From NCBI GenBank assembly GCA_001552765.1, contig KQ959369.1:1-45086 (forward strand): a stretch of DNA of 45,086 bases, in the 5' to 3' direction. Shown here piece after piece: positions 8,353 to 15,389 of the stretch (the first letter of the stretch is position 1; each line of letters begins with the position of its first letter). This stretch comes from Bacteroidales bacterium KA00344. GTDB lineage: Bacteria; Bacteroidota; Bacteroidia; Bacteroidales; Bacteroidaceae. The notes below the pieces were generated by a model, which saw only the letters and a list, made by a program, of their open reading frames with translations, made no database searches and was not told the origin of the DNA. Made by a program: the position numbers and the translations under genes.

Positions 8353-8384
8353 CAAAGATAACGTTTATTGACAACTAAAACAAA
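8353..8384 (-). promoter_or_regulatory. Promoter of the acyl-CoA ligase gene
   Basis: The minus strand reads TATCTTTG (8360-8353), a match to TAnnTTTG, with TTTG (8384-8381) exactly 20 bases upstream. The -7 box ends 22 bases before the ATG at 8330. This is one of the best full promoter matches in the window. Confidence 0.8.
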
Positions 8385-8513
8385 AATATCAACGCTTTTT
8401 TACGCAAACAGATTGTCGGTGCCGCTGCGATTATACGGCGCCAACAATAGTACATACCTACACGGAGACCATTCCTATAGCCGTTATCGAAAAGCCCCTG
8501 AACGGAAAGAAAA

Positions 8514-8942
8514 TGTAAATATAAACTACCGTTTTTTAACAATTATTTTCAGAACATCCAGCGCAAAAAGAACTATGTTTCTGCATTCATGATTTGTCCG
8601 CATCAGGTATCAATGCTCCGTTTGGCAGACTTTGCAGTCAGCCATTTTGCGAGGAAGCCTTAATGGCAGTATGACTGAGGCCTAATCGCAGGACGGTTAA
8701 GGCCCAATCGTCCTATGGTTAAGCTGCTTTCGCAATGCCATTCGATATGCAACCGCAGGCGGAGAGATTCAGAGCGGACAGAGTATATTCCGAAATACAC
8801 TGATTATCAACGCACTGCAAAATGCGCAAATTTGGCGATTTTTCGGACGAAAGTAAAGTCATTTCTGAATACGCCCGGCATTTTGGGGCGTTTGTAAAGA
8901 AAATTAGAAGTTTCAATACCTTAAAACCATAACTATCAGTAC
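8514..8942 (+). repeat. Dispersed intergenic repeat, copy A
   Basis: This non-coding block matches 38675-39110 (copy B) over its whole length and 19128-19416 (copy C) over its 3' two thirds. In order: an ACCGTTTTT...AATTATTTTC box followed by CATCCAG and CTATGTTT; four to five 22-23 base units from 8660 to about 8770 (for example 8683-8704 and 8705-8726); CGCAATGCCATTCGATA (8730-8746), identical in copy B; TGATTATCAAC; CAAATTTGGCGATTTTT; and ACGCC...GGGGCGTTTGTAAAGAAAA. It sits between divergent genes, with the M20 gene promoter about 90 bases downstream. Bases 8385-8513 before it hold nothing recognisable. Boundaries are by eye. Confidence 0.75.
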
Positions 8943-9033
8943 TCAGCGGGCATTGTATTGAACTACTGTGAAAGCAAACCGGGCAACGGAGAAGATAAAT
9001 CTGCTTTTACGTTCTCATATCTGAAAAAATACT

Positions 9034-9041
9034 TATTTTTG
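9034..9041 (+). promoter_or_regulatory. -7 element of the M20 deacetylase gene
   Basis: TATTTTTG matches TAnnTTTG and ends only four bases before the ATG at 9046. A transcript starting at the usual distance would begin at or next to the start codon, so the mRNA is probably leaderless or nearly so. Confidence 0.65.
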
Positions 9042-9045
9042 TAGC

Positions 9046-10116
9046 ATGGAACAACAAAAGCAATACACCCGTGAGGCCATCGACCTGCTCTGCCGGTTGA
9101 TAGCCACACCATCGACAAGTCGCAGCGAAAGCGAAGCCGCTACCATTATGGAGCAGGCCATCAGCAATTACGGTTTCAAAACTCACCGCGAAGCCAACAA
9201 CGTATGGGCCATCGACCCGCTGTTCGACGCAGCCCGTCCCACCGTGTTGCTCAATGCTCACATCGACACGGTGAAGCCGGTGGATTCATGGACACGCAAC
9301 CCCTTTGCCCCGACCATCGAGGGCGACACACTATACGGACTGGGTAGCAACGACTGCGGGGGCGGACTGGTGACATTGTTACAGGTGTTCCGCTATTTTT
9401 GCAGGAACAATGTGAAAGCCAACCGCTCTTTCAACCTGATATATTTAGCTTCGGCAGAAGAAGAGGTGTCGGGCAAAGACGGCATCAGCCGAGTCCTGCC
9501 GCTGCTGCCCAAGACAGACGTAGCCATCGTGGGCGAACCCACAGGTATGCAGCCCGCCATAGCCGAGAAAGGATTGATGGTGCTCGACCTGATTGCTCAC
9601 GGCAAGAGCGGTCATGCCGCCCGAAACGAAGGGGTGAACGCCATCTACGAAGCATTGGACGATATGCGGTGGATTAGCGACTACAAATTTGAAAAAACAA
9701 GCCCGCTGCTCGGTCCGGTGAAAATGACGCTAACCGTTGTGAATGCCGGTACGCAGCACAATGTGGTTCCCGACATCTGTACCATGCTCGTCGATGTGCG
9801 CTCCAACGAGTGCTACACCAACGAGGAAATCTACGACATCATCTGCCAACACGTCAGGTCTGAGGTCAAAGCCCACTCCTTCCGCCTGCACTCCTCCCAC
9901 ATCGACCCGAAGCATCCGTTAGTGCAACGCTGCGTTTCGCTGGGCATGACGCCATACGGCTCGCCCACGCTGAGCGATCAGGCACTCATGCCGTTTCCAT
10001 CGTTCAAACTTGGGCCGGGCAAGTCGTCGCGCTCGCATAGCGCCGATGAATTTATCAGATTGAGTGAAATAGAACATGCGCTTGATACCTATATCAAGCT
10101 CCTCATCGGTATATAA
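9046..10116 (+). CDS. M20 family deacetylase, probable N-acetyl/N-succinylornithine deacetylase
   Basis: 356 residues, cytoplasmic. Di-zinc M20 ligands and catalytic residues are in place: H72 in AHIDTV, bridging D103 in GSNDCGGG, the E138-E140 run in SAEEEVSG, the GEPT motif, and a C-terminal H in RSHSADEF. The lid/dimerisation domain begins with HGKSGHAARNEG. Length and motifs agree with the Bacteroidota ArgE-type enzymes, some of which hydrolyse N-succinylornithine in a succinylated arginine pathway. DapE and dipeptidases of the same fold are alternatives, and no arginine gene adjoins it to settle the matter. It has its own promoter and converges on the EnvC-like gene through a shared terminator. 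Confidence 0.85.
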   Translation: MEQQKQYTREAIDLLCRLIATPSTSRSESEAATIMEQAISNYGFKTHREANNVWAIDPLFDAARPTVLLNAHIDTVKPVDSWTRNPFAPTIEGDTLYGLGSNDCGGGLVTLLQVFRYFCRNNVKANRSFNLIYLASAEEEVSGKDGISRVLPLLPKTDVAIVGEPTGMQPAIAEKGLMVLDLIAHGKSGHAARNEGVNAIYEALDDMRWISDYKFEKTSPLLGPVKMTLTVVNAGTQHNVVPDICTMLVDVRSNECYTNEEIYDIICQHVRSEVKAHSFRLHSSHIDPKHPLVQRCVSLGMTPYGSPTLSDQALMPFPSFKLGPGKSSRSHSADEFIRLSEIEHALDTYIKLLIGI

Positions 10117-10123
10117 AAAGAAA

Positions 10124-10187
10124 GGATAATCCATCATCAACGCCCAACAAAATCCTGTATTCAGGAGCGTACAATGATGGATTATCC
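10124..10187. terminator. Bidirectional terminator hairpin
   Basis: A perfect 14-bp inverted repeat, GGATAATCCATCAT (10124-10137) with ATGATGGATTATCC (10174-10187), encloses a 36-base loop containing a second small hairpin (TCCTG/CAGGA). It lies 7 bases after the M20 gene and 22 bases from the end of the convergent EnvC-like gene, so it can end both transcripts. No long T run follows. Confidence 0.65.
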
Positions 10188-10209
10188 TATGTGAAGGGTG
10201 TACATTCCC

Positions 10210-11946
10210 CTATTTTCTGAGCCAAGCCTCCGGATTCAGCTTTGCCCTTTCCTTGCGAAGCTGGAACTGCAGAATGTTGTCTGTGCCCACCGCACCGAGT
10301 GCCTGCCCTGTAGCAACCTTTTGAGACTTGCTTACGCTGACCGATTTGAGATTGCAATATACGGAAATATAGGCGCCATGTCGCACCATGACAACATACG
10401 TGCCGGCATAGCCAATCACTGCGCTCACCTCGCCATCGTACACCGAGCGAGCCTGACAGCCATTGTTTCCCATGATGTTGATGCCCTTATTGTCGAGCAT
10501 CACACCCTTCAGGCCCTCTACATTATACTGTCCGAAATGGCTCACAATCTTGTAACTGCCGGTGATGGGCATAGGCAATCGCCCGCGATTGGCCTCGAAC
10601 CCACTGTTCATCATGCGGTCTACGGTCGAGAATTTGCTCACTTCCTCCATGCCTTGCTTCACTTCTGCTATTTCTTTCTTTGCCCGTGCAGCATCGGCAA
10701 CCTCCTTGCGTTCAGCAGCCTGACGGAGGGATTCCGCCTCGCGGGCAGCCTGATCGGCGGCAGCCTTGCGTGCTTCCGCAGCGCGTTCTGCCTCTGCGGC
10801 ACGCTTAGCCCTCGCAGCAAGTTCACGGGCAGCAGCCCTTTGAGCGGACCGCTCTTTCTCCAACGCCTTTTCTGCGGCTTGTTTTCGTGCAGCCTCAGCA
10901 GCCTCAGCACGTGCTTTTCGAGCAGCTTCCTCTGCCAGTGCAGCCTGTCGGGCCTCTTCTTTCAATCGGGCTTCTCGGGCTTTAGCCTCAGCTATTCGAC
11001 GGGCGTTCTCACGAGCGGCAGCCTCAGCTTCAGCTTTCTTACGGGCTAATTCCGCAGCCCGACGCTTGGCCGCCTCTTCCGCAGCAGCCTTGCGTTTGGC
11101 CTCAGCCTCAGCACGGGCACGCGCTTTCTGTATTTCGATCTCCACCAAACGGTCGATTTGCGCATTCAGTGCCGCGTCCTTCTTATGCTGGTCAGCAATG
11201 ATAGACTGAATTGTTTTCTGTTGTTTCTGCAATCCCTTGACCATCTCCTGCTGTTCGTTCTTATTGTTCTCCAGCTTCGTTTTTTCCTCCTCTCCTTGAG
11301 AGAGCAACCTGTTTTTCTGCCCCTTCACCTTTTGCAGCTGGCGATACTTGTTGTTCACTTCGGTCTGCTTGGCCCTTACAGCTTCACCCTGCGCCCGTTG
11401 ATATTGTGCATATTCACGCACGAAACGGAGGCGGCGGTACATCTGGTAAAAATTTTCTGCCGAGAAGATGAACATCAATCTGTCCTGCATCGAGCGATGA
11501 CGCGCCATGTATTTCATGGACTTTACGTATTTGGCCTGGCGATCCTTGAGTTGCTGTTCCAGTGTTCCGAGCTGTGTATTGAGTATTCCGATATTGTTCT
11601 CAATATGGTGAATTTCACCTTGTATACCTTCTATATTCTTCTGGCGACGACTTATCTCACCATTCAACATCAGTAAATTGCGCAACCGTTGCGCCACATC
11701 GCTTTTGTTGGCTTTCAATGCTTGTTCCTGCGCTCGGATCTTTTTCTGTATGGCCGAGCGTTGGCTCTGCAATCCCCGAATGGACGAATTGCTGTAGGTA
11801 ACACTATTCTTAGACGTCTTCTTTGGTGTAGTCTGTTTTGTCGTCTTTGTTGTACGCGTAGTCTTCTTGGTCGTTCGTTTTCGGGTTTGTGCATCCAAAG
11901 CAACGACAAAGAACATCGCTAAAAGTATGGTCAGTATTTTCCTCAT
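10210..11946 (-). CDS. EnvC-like murein hydrolase activator with degenerate LytM (M23) domain
   Basis: 578 residues, exported (signal peptide about residues 1-20, ending in DAQ). A Thr/Lys-rich stretch (21-47) leads to a long coiled coil (about 50-270), then a 160-residue segment made almost wholly of A, R, K and E (about 270-430), and a C-terminal LytM/M23 fold (about 455-578). The zinc ligands of active M23 peptidases are missing: the expected H-x3-D reads N-K-G-I-N, and the HxH strand reads QFQLRKERAKLNPEAWL. This matches EnvC-type activators, which have a dead LytM domain and switch on amidases at the septum. Its start shares one base with the upstream DUF4292 stop (TAATG). Last gene of the dut operon. 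Confidence 0.88.
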   Translation of the reverse strand: MRKILTILLAMFFVVALDAQTRKRTTKKTTRTTKTTKQTTPKKTSKNSVTYSNSSIRGLQSQRSAIQKKIRAQEQALKANKSDVAQRLRNLLMLNGEISRRQKNIEGIQGEIHHIENNIGILNTQLGTLEQQLKDRQAKYVKSMKYMARHRSMQDRLMFIFSAENFYQMYRRLRFVREYAQYQRAQGEAVRAKQTEVNNKYRQLQKVKGQKNRLLSQGEEEKTKLENNKNEQQEMVKGLQKQQKTIQSIIADQHKKDAALNAQIDRLVEIEIQKARARAEAEAKRKAAAEEAAKRRAAELARKKAEAEAAARENARRIAEAKAREARLKEEARQAALAEEAARKARAEAAEAARKQAAEKALEKERSAQRAAARELAARAKRAAEAERAAEARKAAADQAAREAESLRQAAERKEVADAARAKKEIAEVKQGMEEVSKFSTVDRMMNSGFEANRGRLPMPITGSYKIVSHFGQYNVEGLKGVMLDNKGINIMGNNGCQARSVYDGEVSAVIGYAGTYVVMVRHGAYISVYCNLKSVSVSKSQKVATGQALGAVGTDNILQFQLRKERAKLNPEAWLRK

Positions 11947-12833
11947 TACATATTAAGTAACCTGTCAAAAATGAATTTGGCATCCATTTCCTTGTATCTG
12001 GGAGAAACGGTGCTGCGAGTTTCCCAATTTTCCGATGTTTTCAGCTTATCCATTTTGAGCCTCACCGTCATTTCCTGTATCTTGTTAGACGAGGATGTGC
12101 TGAACGAGAACTCTTGAGTAGCGGGAAACATCTTCACTCCTAATGGGCTGAAATCTGTGTATTCCCACACCAAATTGGATTTGCCGTGACCGCTACTACT
12201 GAAGGTAACGGACGTCTTGCCTATGATACCACTCTTTCGATTGGCTTCCCACACATAGTTCATATTGCCGTTTTGTAGGCTCACGGGCACATTTTGTCCC
12301 ATTCCATCGAGGTTTGCCTTGAACTTATGAAGGTCTCCTTCGCCTACGTTCGAGGCTCCGGGCAGCAGCAGTTGATTCCAAAACAATGCCTGAAGAGAAT
12401 AGAAATTCAGTCCGTTATTCCTTAGAAAATCAAGTTGATTGTAGTCACCTTTGATGTATTGCTTATGCATTCTGTCGATAACAAGCACATAATCCGGCGT
12501 AAATTCCAATCTCCCAACCTCACTTCCAAGCAACGGTATGAACAGTTGCAACCGTATCACCTCATCTCTACGCATATGGACAGCTCCCGGCACGGTAATT
12601 TTGCGGTCTCCCATTTGAGCTGTAAAACTCATATCGGCAACTATATTATTAGCATATACTTTCTGGTCGTTCACCTTTTGAACAAAAGCCAGTTGGTGAG
12701 CAGCACGGGAGGTTTCCTGTGCCGACGAAGTCTTTGTTACACCGGATGTGTCCTTAATCGCTGCTTTCTTGGCACCACATGATGCCAACAGCAAAGGCAC
12801 ACACATCACTATAATTCTACTCCTTGTTTTCAT
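11946..12833 (-). CDS. DUF4292 family lipoprotein
   Basis: 295 residues. A lipoprotein signal peptide ends in the lipobox LLASC (lipid-modified Cys at about residue 19). The rest looks like a beta-rich LolA/LolB-like concave sheet (MSFTAQMGDRKITVPGAVHMRRDEVIRLQLFIPLLGSEVGRLEFTPDYVLVIDR), as in DUF4292, a family confined largely to Bacteroidota. Function is unknown; a lipid- or lipoprotein-binding role at the outer membrane is inferred from the fold only. It overlaps the TPR gene by 4 bases (ATGA) and the EnvC-like gene by one, so the three are translationally coupled and probably act together at the envelope. Confidence 0.85.
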   Translation of the reverse strand: MKTRSRIIVMCVPLLLASCGAKKAAIKDTSGVTKTSSAQETSRAAHQLAFVQKVNDQKVYANNIVADMSFTAQMGDRKITVPGAVHMRRDEVIRLQLFIPLLGSEVGRLEFTPDYVLVIDRMHKQYIKGDYNQLDFLRNNGLNFYSLQALFWNQLLLPGASNVGEGDLHKFKANLDGMGQNVPVSLQNGNMNYVWEANRKSGIIGKTSVTFSSSGHGKSNLVWEYTDFSPLGVKMFPATQEFSFSTSSSNKIQEMTVRLKMDKLKTSENWETRSTVSPRYKEMDAKFIFDRLLNM

Positions 12834-14611
12834 CTTTTCTTGGTATAGCGTTTCTTCTTGTTGTTCAACACAGCTGCGTCTCCGCCCTCATCAATGGCCC
12901 TCTGCCACATTTTCAAAGCCTCATCGGTGTTTCCCGTCTTGATGTAAATATCTCCTGCATGTTCCAAAACATCCGCAGAAAGCGTCGAGTCTGTGCTGTA
13001 TTTCAGTGTCTGGTCAATATAAATCTTGGCCTCCGCATAACGTTCTTGACAATAAAGTATCCATGCATACGTATCGAGATAGGTTGGATTTTTTGGCTCT
13101 GCCTTCACCGCCTTGGCACTCATCTCCTCTGCCCGCTTCAAGTCTCCACCTTCTATAGAGAGAAAATAAGCATAGTTGTTGAGTGTAACAATATGGTCTG
13201 GTTTCCATTGCAGACAGCTGTCGAAAGCTGCATACGCCTTCTCCTTCTCTCCCTGATTATGATATATCTCCCCCATAATGGCGTAAAAGTCGCTCACAAT
13301 AGCAGGGTCGCTCTTGTCATTGATTTCTGCCGTGCCCCGCTGGAACGCATCGAGCGCCCCAATATCGTCTTTTTGATAATAGCGTGCTAGGCCTGTAAAG
13401 TAATAAAATGCCATTTCATCGGGATTATACAACATTCCCGGCTCACTCAGTTCGGCTACTGCTTTCCAATCCTGCTTAGCCCATTTGTTCTGAATCAATT
13501 GGAAGCGCGCCCCACCATTATCGGGTGCAAGTGCCAGCAAATCGACCAATGCTTGGTTAATTTCTTCCTCCGGCATCTTCTTGAGCGTATAATATGCTAC
13601 TTTCATTTCGGCTATGGAAGCATCCTTCGGCAGTGCTTTGCGCATACGGTCAAACAGTTTGATGATCTTCACAGAATCGCCACCCTGCTGATCATTCTCC
13701 TGAATGGCCTGTCGAACAAACTGTATGCGGTTCTCCGGTTGCGTGTTCTTGCCCAGCAATATGCGCTCCATCATCTCGTTAGCCTTATCTTCCTGCCCCA
13801 CCGCACGGTAATAATCGTATATCGAACTCTGCGCATACGCGTTGTCAGGCTCACTTTCCAGAGCCTGGCTAAACAGTTTGTAGGCCTCCTTCGACTTGTT
13901 ATTGTGCATCAACCAGTTGCCCAACATAATACTGAAACTCAAGTCATTGGGATGCGAGTCGGCCAAGCCTTTCAGTGTTTTATATGCGTTTTTCGCATCT
14001 CCCTTGAGCTCATACACACTCATTCTGGCCAAGGCGAACTGCTCACTTTCTCCTTCTATTTGCTCCAAACGGTCGATGGCATCGAGCATTTTGTCATAAT
14101 CCTTCTGCTGCTTGTAGAGTTGAACGAGGATGTTCACCACATCACTGCGGTCCCGCTGGACAGCATACAGCCGCTCGTAAGTTTCTATGGCCTTTTCGAA
14201 GTTGCCTGTCCCAATATAGAATTGAGCCACCTTTTCTTGGTAGGTGTCATTATCCGGTCTCAGCAACGCCGCCGTTTCCAAATAGTGCAGAGCCATACTG
14301 TCCTTGCGAAGCTCCGAGAAATAACGTGCCTGCATATAGTAGGCTTCTGCCGCACACGAGTCGATTTCCAAGCAACGGTTCAACAAGTCGAATGCCGCTG
14401 CATAATGTCCGGCATTCTGTTGGCGTACTGCCTCTAAAAAGAAATAGTTGTATCGCAGACTGTCGGTATAGTCCATTCCACCAGCTTTTGCAGGCATTCC
14501 CGCCGCCGGAGTTTTCTCCTTTCCGGCCCAAGCCGTTGAAGGGCACGCTAAACCACCTATAAGCAGCATGACCCAAAGCAAGGAAACCAAATATCGCAGT
14601 GGCTTTTTCAT
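12830..14611 (-). CDS. Exported TPR-repeat protein
   Basis: 593 residues. A signal peptide (about 1-29, ending in STAWA) is followed by an almost continuous run of tetratricopeptide repeats from residue 50 to 575, for example HYAAAFDLLNRCLEIDSCAAEAYYMQARYF, FEKAIETYERLYAVQRD and YAEAKIYIDQTLKYSTDS. TPR arrays are protein-binding scaffolds. There is no catalytic domain. It lies 10 bases after dut and overlaps the DUF4292 lipoprotein gene, an order (dut, TPR, DUF4292, M23) that I believe recurs in Bacteroidota. The periplasmic location suggests it helps assemble or localise the lipoprotein and the hydrolase activator; that is inference. Confidence 0.88.
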   Translation of the reverse strand: MKKPLRYLVSLLWVMLLIGGLACPSTAWAGKEKTPAAGMPAKAGGMDYTDSLRYNYFFLEAVRQQNAGHYAAAFDLLNRCLEIDSCAAEAYYMQARYFSELRKDSMALHYLETAALLRPDNDTYQEKVAQFYIGTGNFEKAIETYERLYAVQRDRSDVVNILVQLYKQQKDYDKMLDAIDRLEQIEGESEQFALARMSVYELKGDAKNAYKTLKGLADSHPNDLSFSIMLGNWLMHNNKSKEAYKLFSQALESEPDNAYAQSSIYDYYRAVGQEDKANEMMERILLGKNTQPENRIQFVRQAIQENDQQGGDSVKIIKLFDRMRKALPKDASIAEMKVAYYTLKKMPEEEINQALVDLLALAPDNGGARFQLIQNKWAKQDWKAVAELSEPGMLYNPDEMAFYYFTGLARYYQKDDIGALDAFQRGTAEINDKSDPAIVSDFYAIMGEIYHNQGEKEKAYAAFDSCLQWKPDHIVTLNNYAYFLSIEGGDLKRAEEMSAKAVKAEPKNPTYLDTYAWILYCQERYAEAKIYIDQTLKYSTDSTLSADVLEHAGDIYIKTGNTDEALKMWQRAIDEGGDAAVLNNKKKRYTKKR

Positions 14612-14621
14612 CTTTTCATTC

Positions 14622-15059
14622 CTATTTCACGCCCGTATGACCATATCCTCCGGCGCCTCTTTCTGTCTCGTCGAGCATCTCTACCTCAACCATATCAGCC
14701 TGTTCATAGCGTGCTATCACCATCTGCGCAATGCGCTCGCCATCGTTGATAACAAACTCTTCCTGCGAAAAATTCACAAGCAACACCATGATTTCTCCCC
14801 GATAATCGGCATCCACCGTACCCGGAGTGTTGAGCACTGTAATGCCGTGCTTCAATGCCAGTCCGCTTCTTGGGCGCACCTGCGCCTCATAACCCTCAGG
14901 CAAGGCGATATGTAACCCTGTTGGTATCAGGCGTCGATCCATCGGTTTCAAAACTATCGACTCATCGAGATTAGCCCGCAAGTCCATTCCCGCGCTTTGC
15001 ACAGTGGCATACGCCGGAAGCGGCTGATGCCCGTTGTTCACTACTCTTATTTTTACCAT
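14622..15059 (-). CDS. dut: dUTP diphosphatase (dUTPase)
   Basis: 145 residues from the chosen start, the usual size of trimeric dUTPases, which convert dUTP to dUMP and pyrophosphate. Motifs in order: SAGMDLRAN (I), [12 protein letters not shown] (II), [13 protein letters not shown] (III, with the catalytic Asp), ERIAQMV (IV) and the C-terminal [10 protein letters not shown] arm (V). An ATG 33 bases further upstream (15092) is in frame, but it lies on the far side of the TAAATTTG -7 box (15075-15068) and so would not be transcribed from that promoter; MVKIRVVN is also the normal N-terminus. First gene of the operon with the TPR, DUF4292 and EnvC-like genes. Confidence 0.95.
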   Translation of the reverse strand: MVKIRVVNNGHQPLPAYATVQSAGMDLRANLDESIVLKPMDRRLIPTGLHIALPEGYEAQVRPRSGLALKHGITVLNTPGTVDADYRGEIMVLLVNFSQEEFVINDGERIAQMVIARYEQADMVEVEMLDETERGAGGYGHTGVK

Positions 15060-15067
15060 ATAGAATG

Positions 15068-15075
15068 CAAATTTA
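15068..15075 (-). promoter_or_regulatory. -7 element of the dut operon
   Basis: The minus strand reads TAAATTTG, a match to TAnnTTTG, leaving 8 bases to the ATG at 15059. The transcript is therefore expected to have almost no leader, and the site argues for the internal dut start. No TTTG at the -33 position. Confidence 0.6.
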
Positions 15076-15139
15076 ATCAATTTCGACCACATTATTACAT
15101 TTTAATTATTAAAAAGAAAGAAAATAGAAGAATAAGCGG

Positions 15140-15147
15140 TAACTTTG
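15140..15147 (+). promoter_or_regulatory. Candidate -7 element of dgt
   Basis: TAACTTTG matches TAnnTTTG. If used, it gives dgt a leader of about 240 bases that includes the hairpin at 15334-15354. No nearer match to the consensus was found in front of dgt, and no clear -33 element is present. Confidence 0.45.
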
Positions 15148-15333
15148 TAACGAAAGAATGGAGGATCGAAAGGCTCCGGAGGGCAAGTCTAAACGGCACA
15201 CGCTCTCATCGCTTGACCCCAAAGACCATGATGATAAAAACATATTAGGCACCGGGATAAATAAGAACAGGCCATGAAGACCAACTGTGCACCAAACATT
15301 GTGAACGGCATACTCTCGTCCTTTCCTGCCTTG

Positions 15334-15354
15334 AGGCCCGATAAATTCGGGCCT
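15334..15354 (+). promoter_or_regulatory. Hairpin in the dgt leader
   Basis: AGGCCCGA (15334-15341) and TCGGGCCT (15347-15354) form a perfect 8-bp stem with a 5-base loop, ending 35 bases before the dgt ATG. No T run follows, so it is not an obvious terminator; it may stabilise or regulate the leader. Elsewhere 15148-15333 shows nothing recognisable. Confidence 0.45.
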
Positions 15355-15389
15355 TCCCGACCAAAAATAACATACAAAAAATCAGCTCT

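Noticed and set aside
8660..8770. 22-base units considered as a CRISPR array
   Set aside because: Units are contiguous without spacers, poorly conserved, and no cas gene is present.
8715..8897. Reading frame inside repeat copy A, and the counterpart at 38878-39189 in copy B, as a small gene family
   Set aside because: The best-conserved stretch (CGCAATGCCATTCGATA) is read in a different frame in the two copies and the predicted products share nothing, so the conservation is not at protein level.
10198..11049. A 283-codon plus-strand frame opposite the EnvC-like gene
   Set aside because: It is the mirror of the Ala/Lys/Glu-rich segment (runs of Ser, Leu, Cys, Phe) and has no start context or family match.
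15334..15354. Hairpin before dgt as a terminator or riboswitch
   Set aside because: It lacks a T run, and no known aptamer motif is visible around it; kept only as a leader hairpin.
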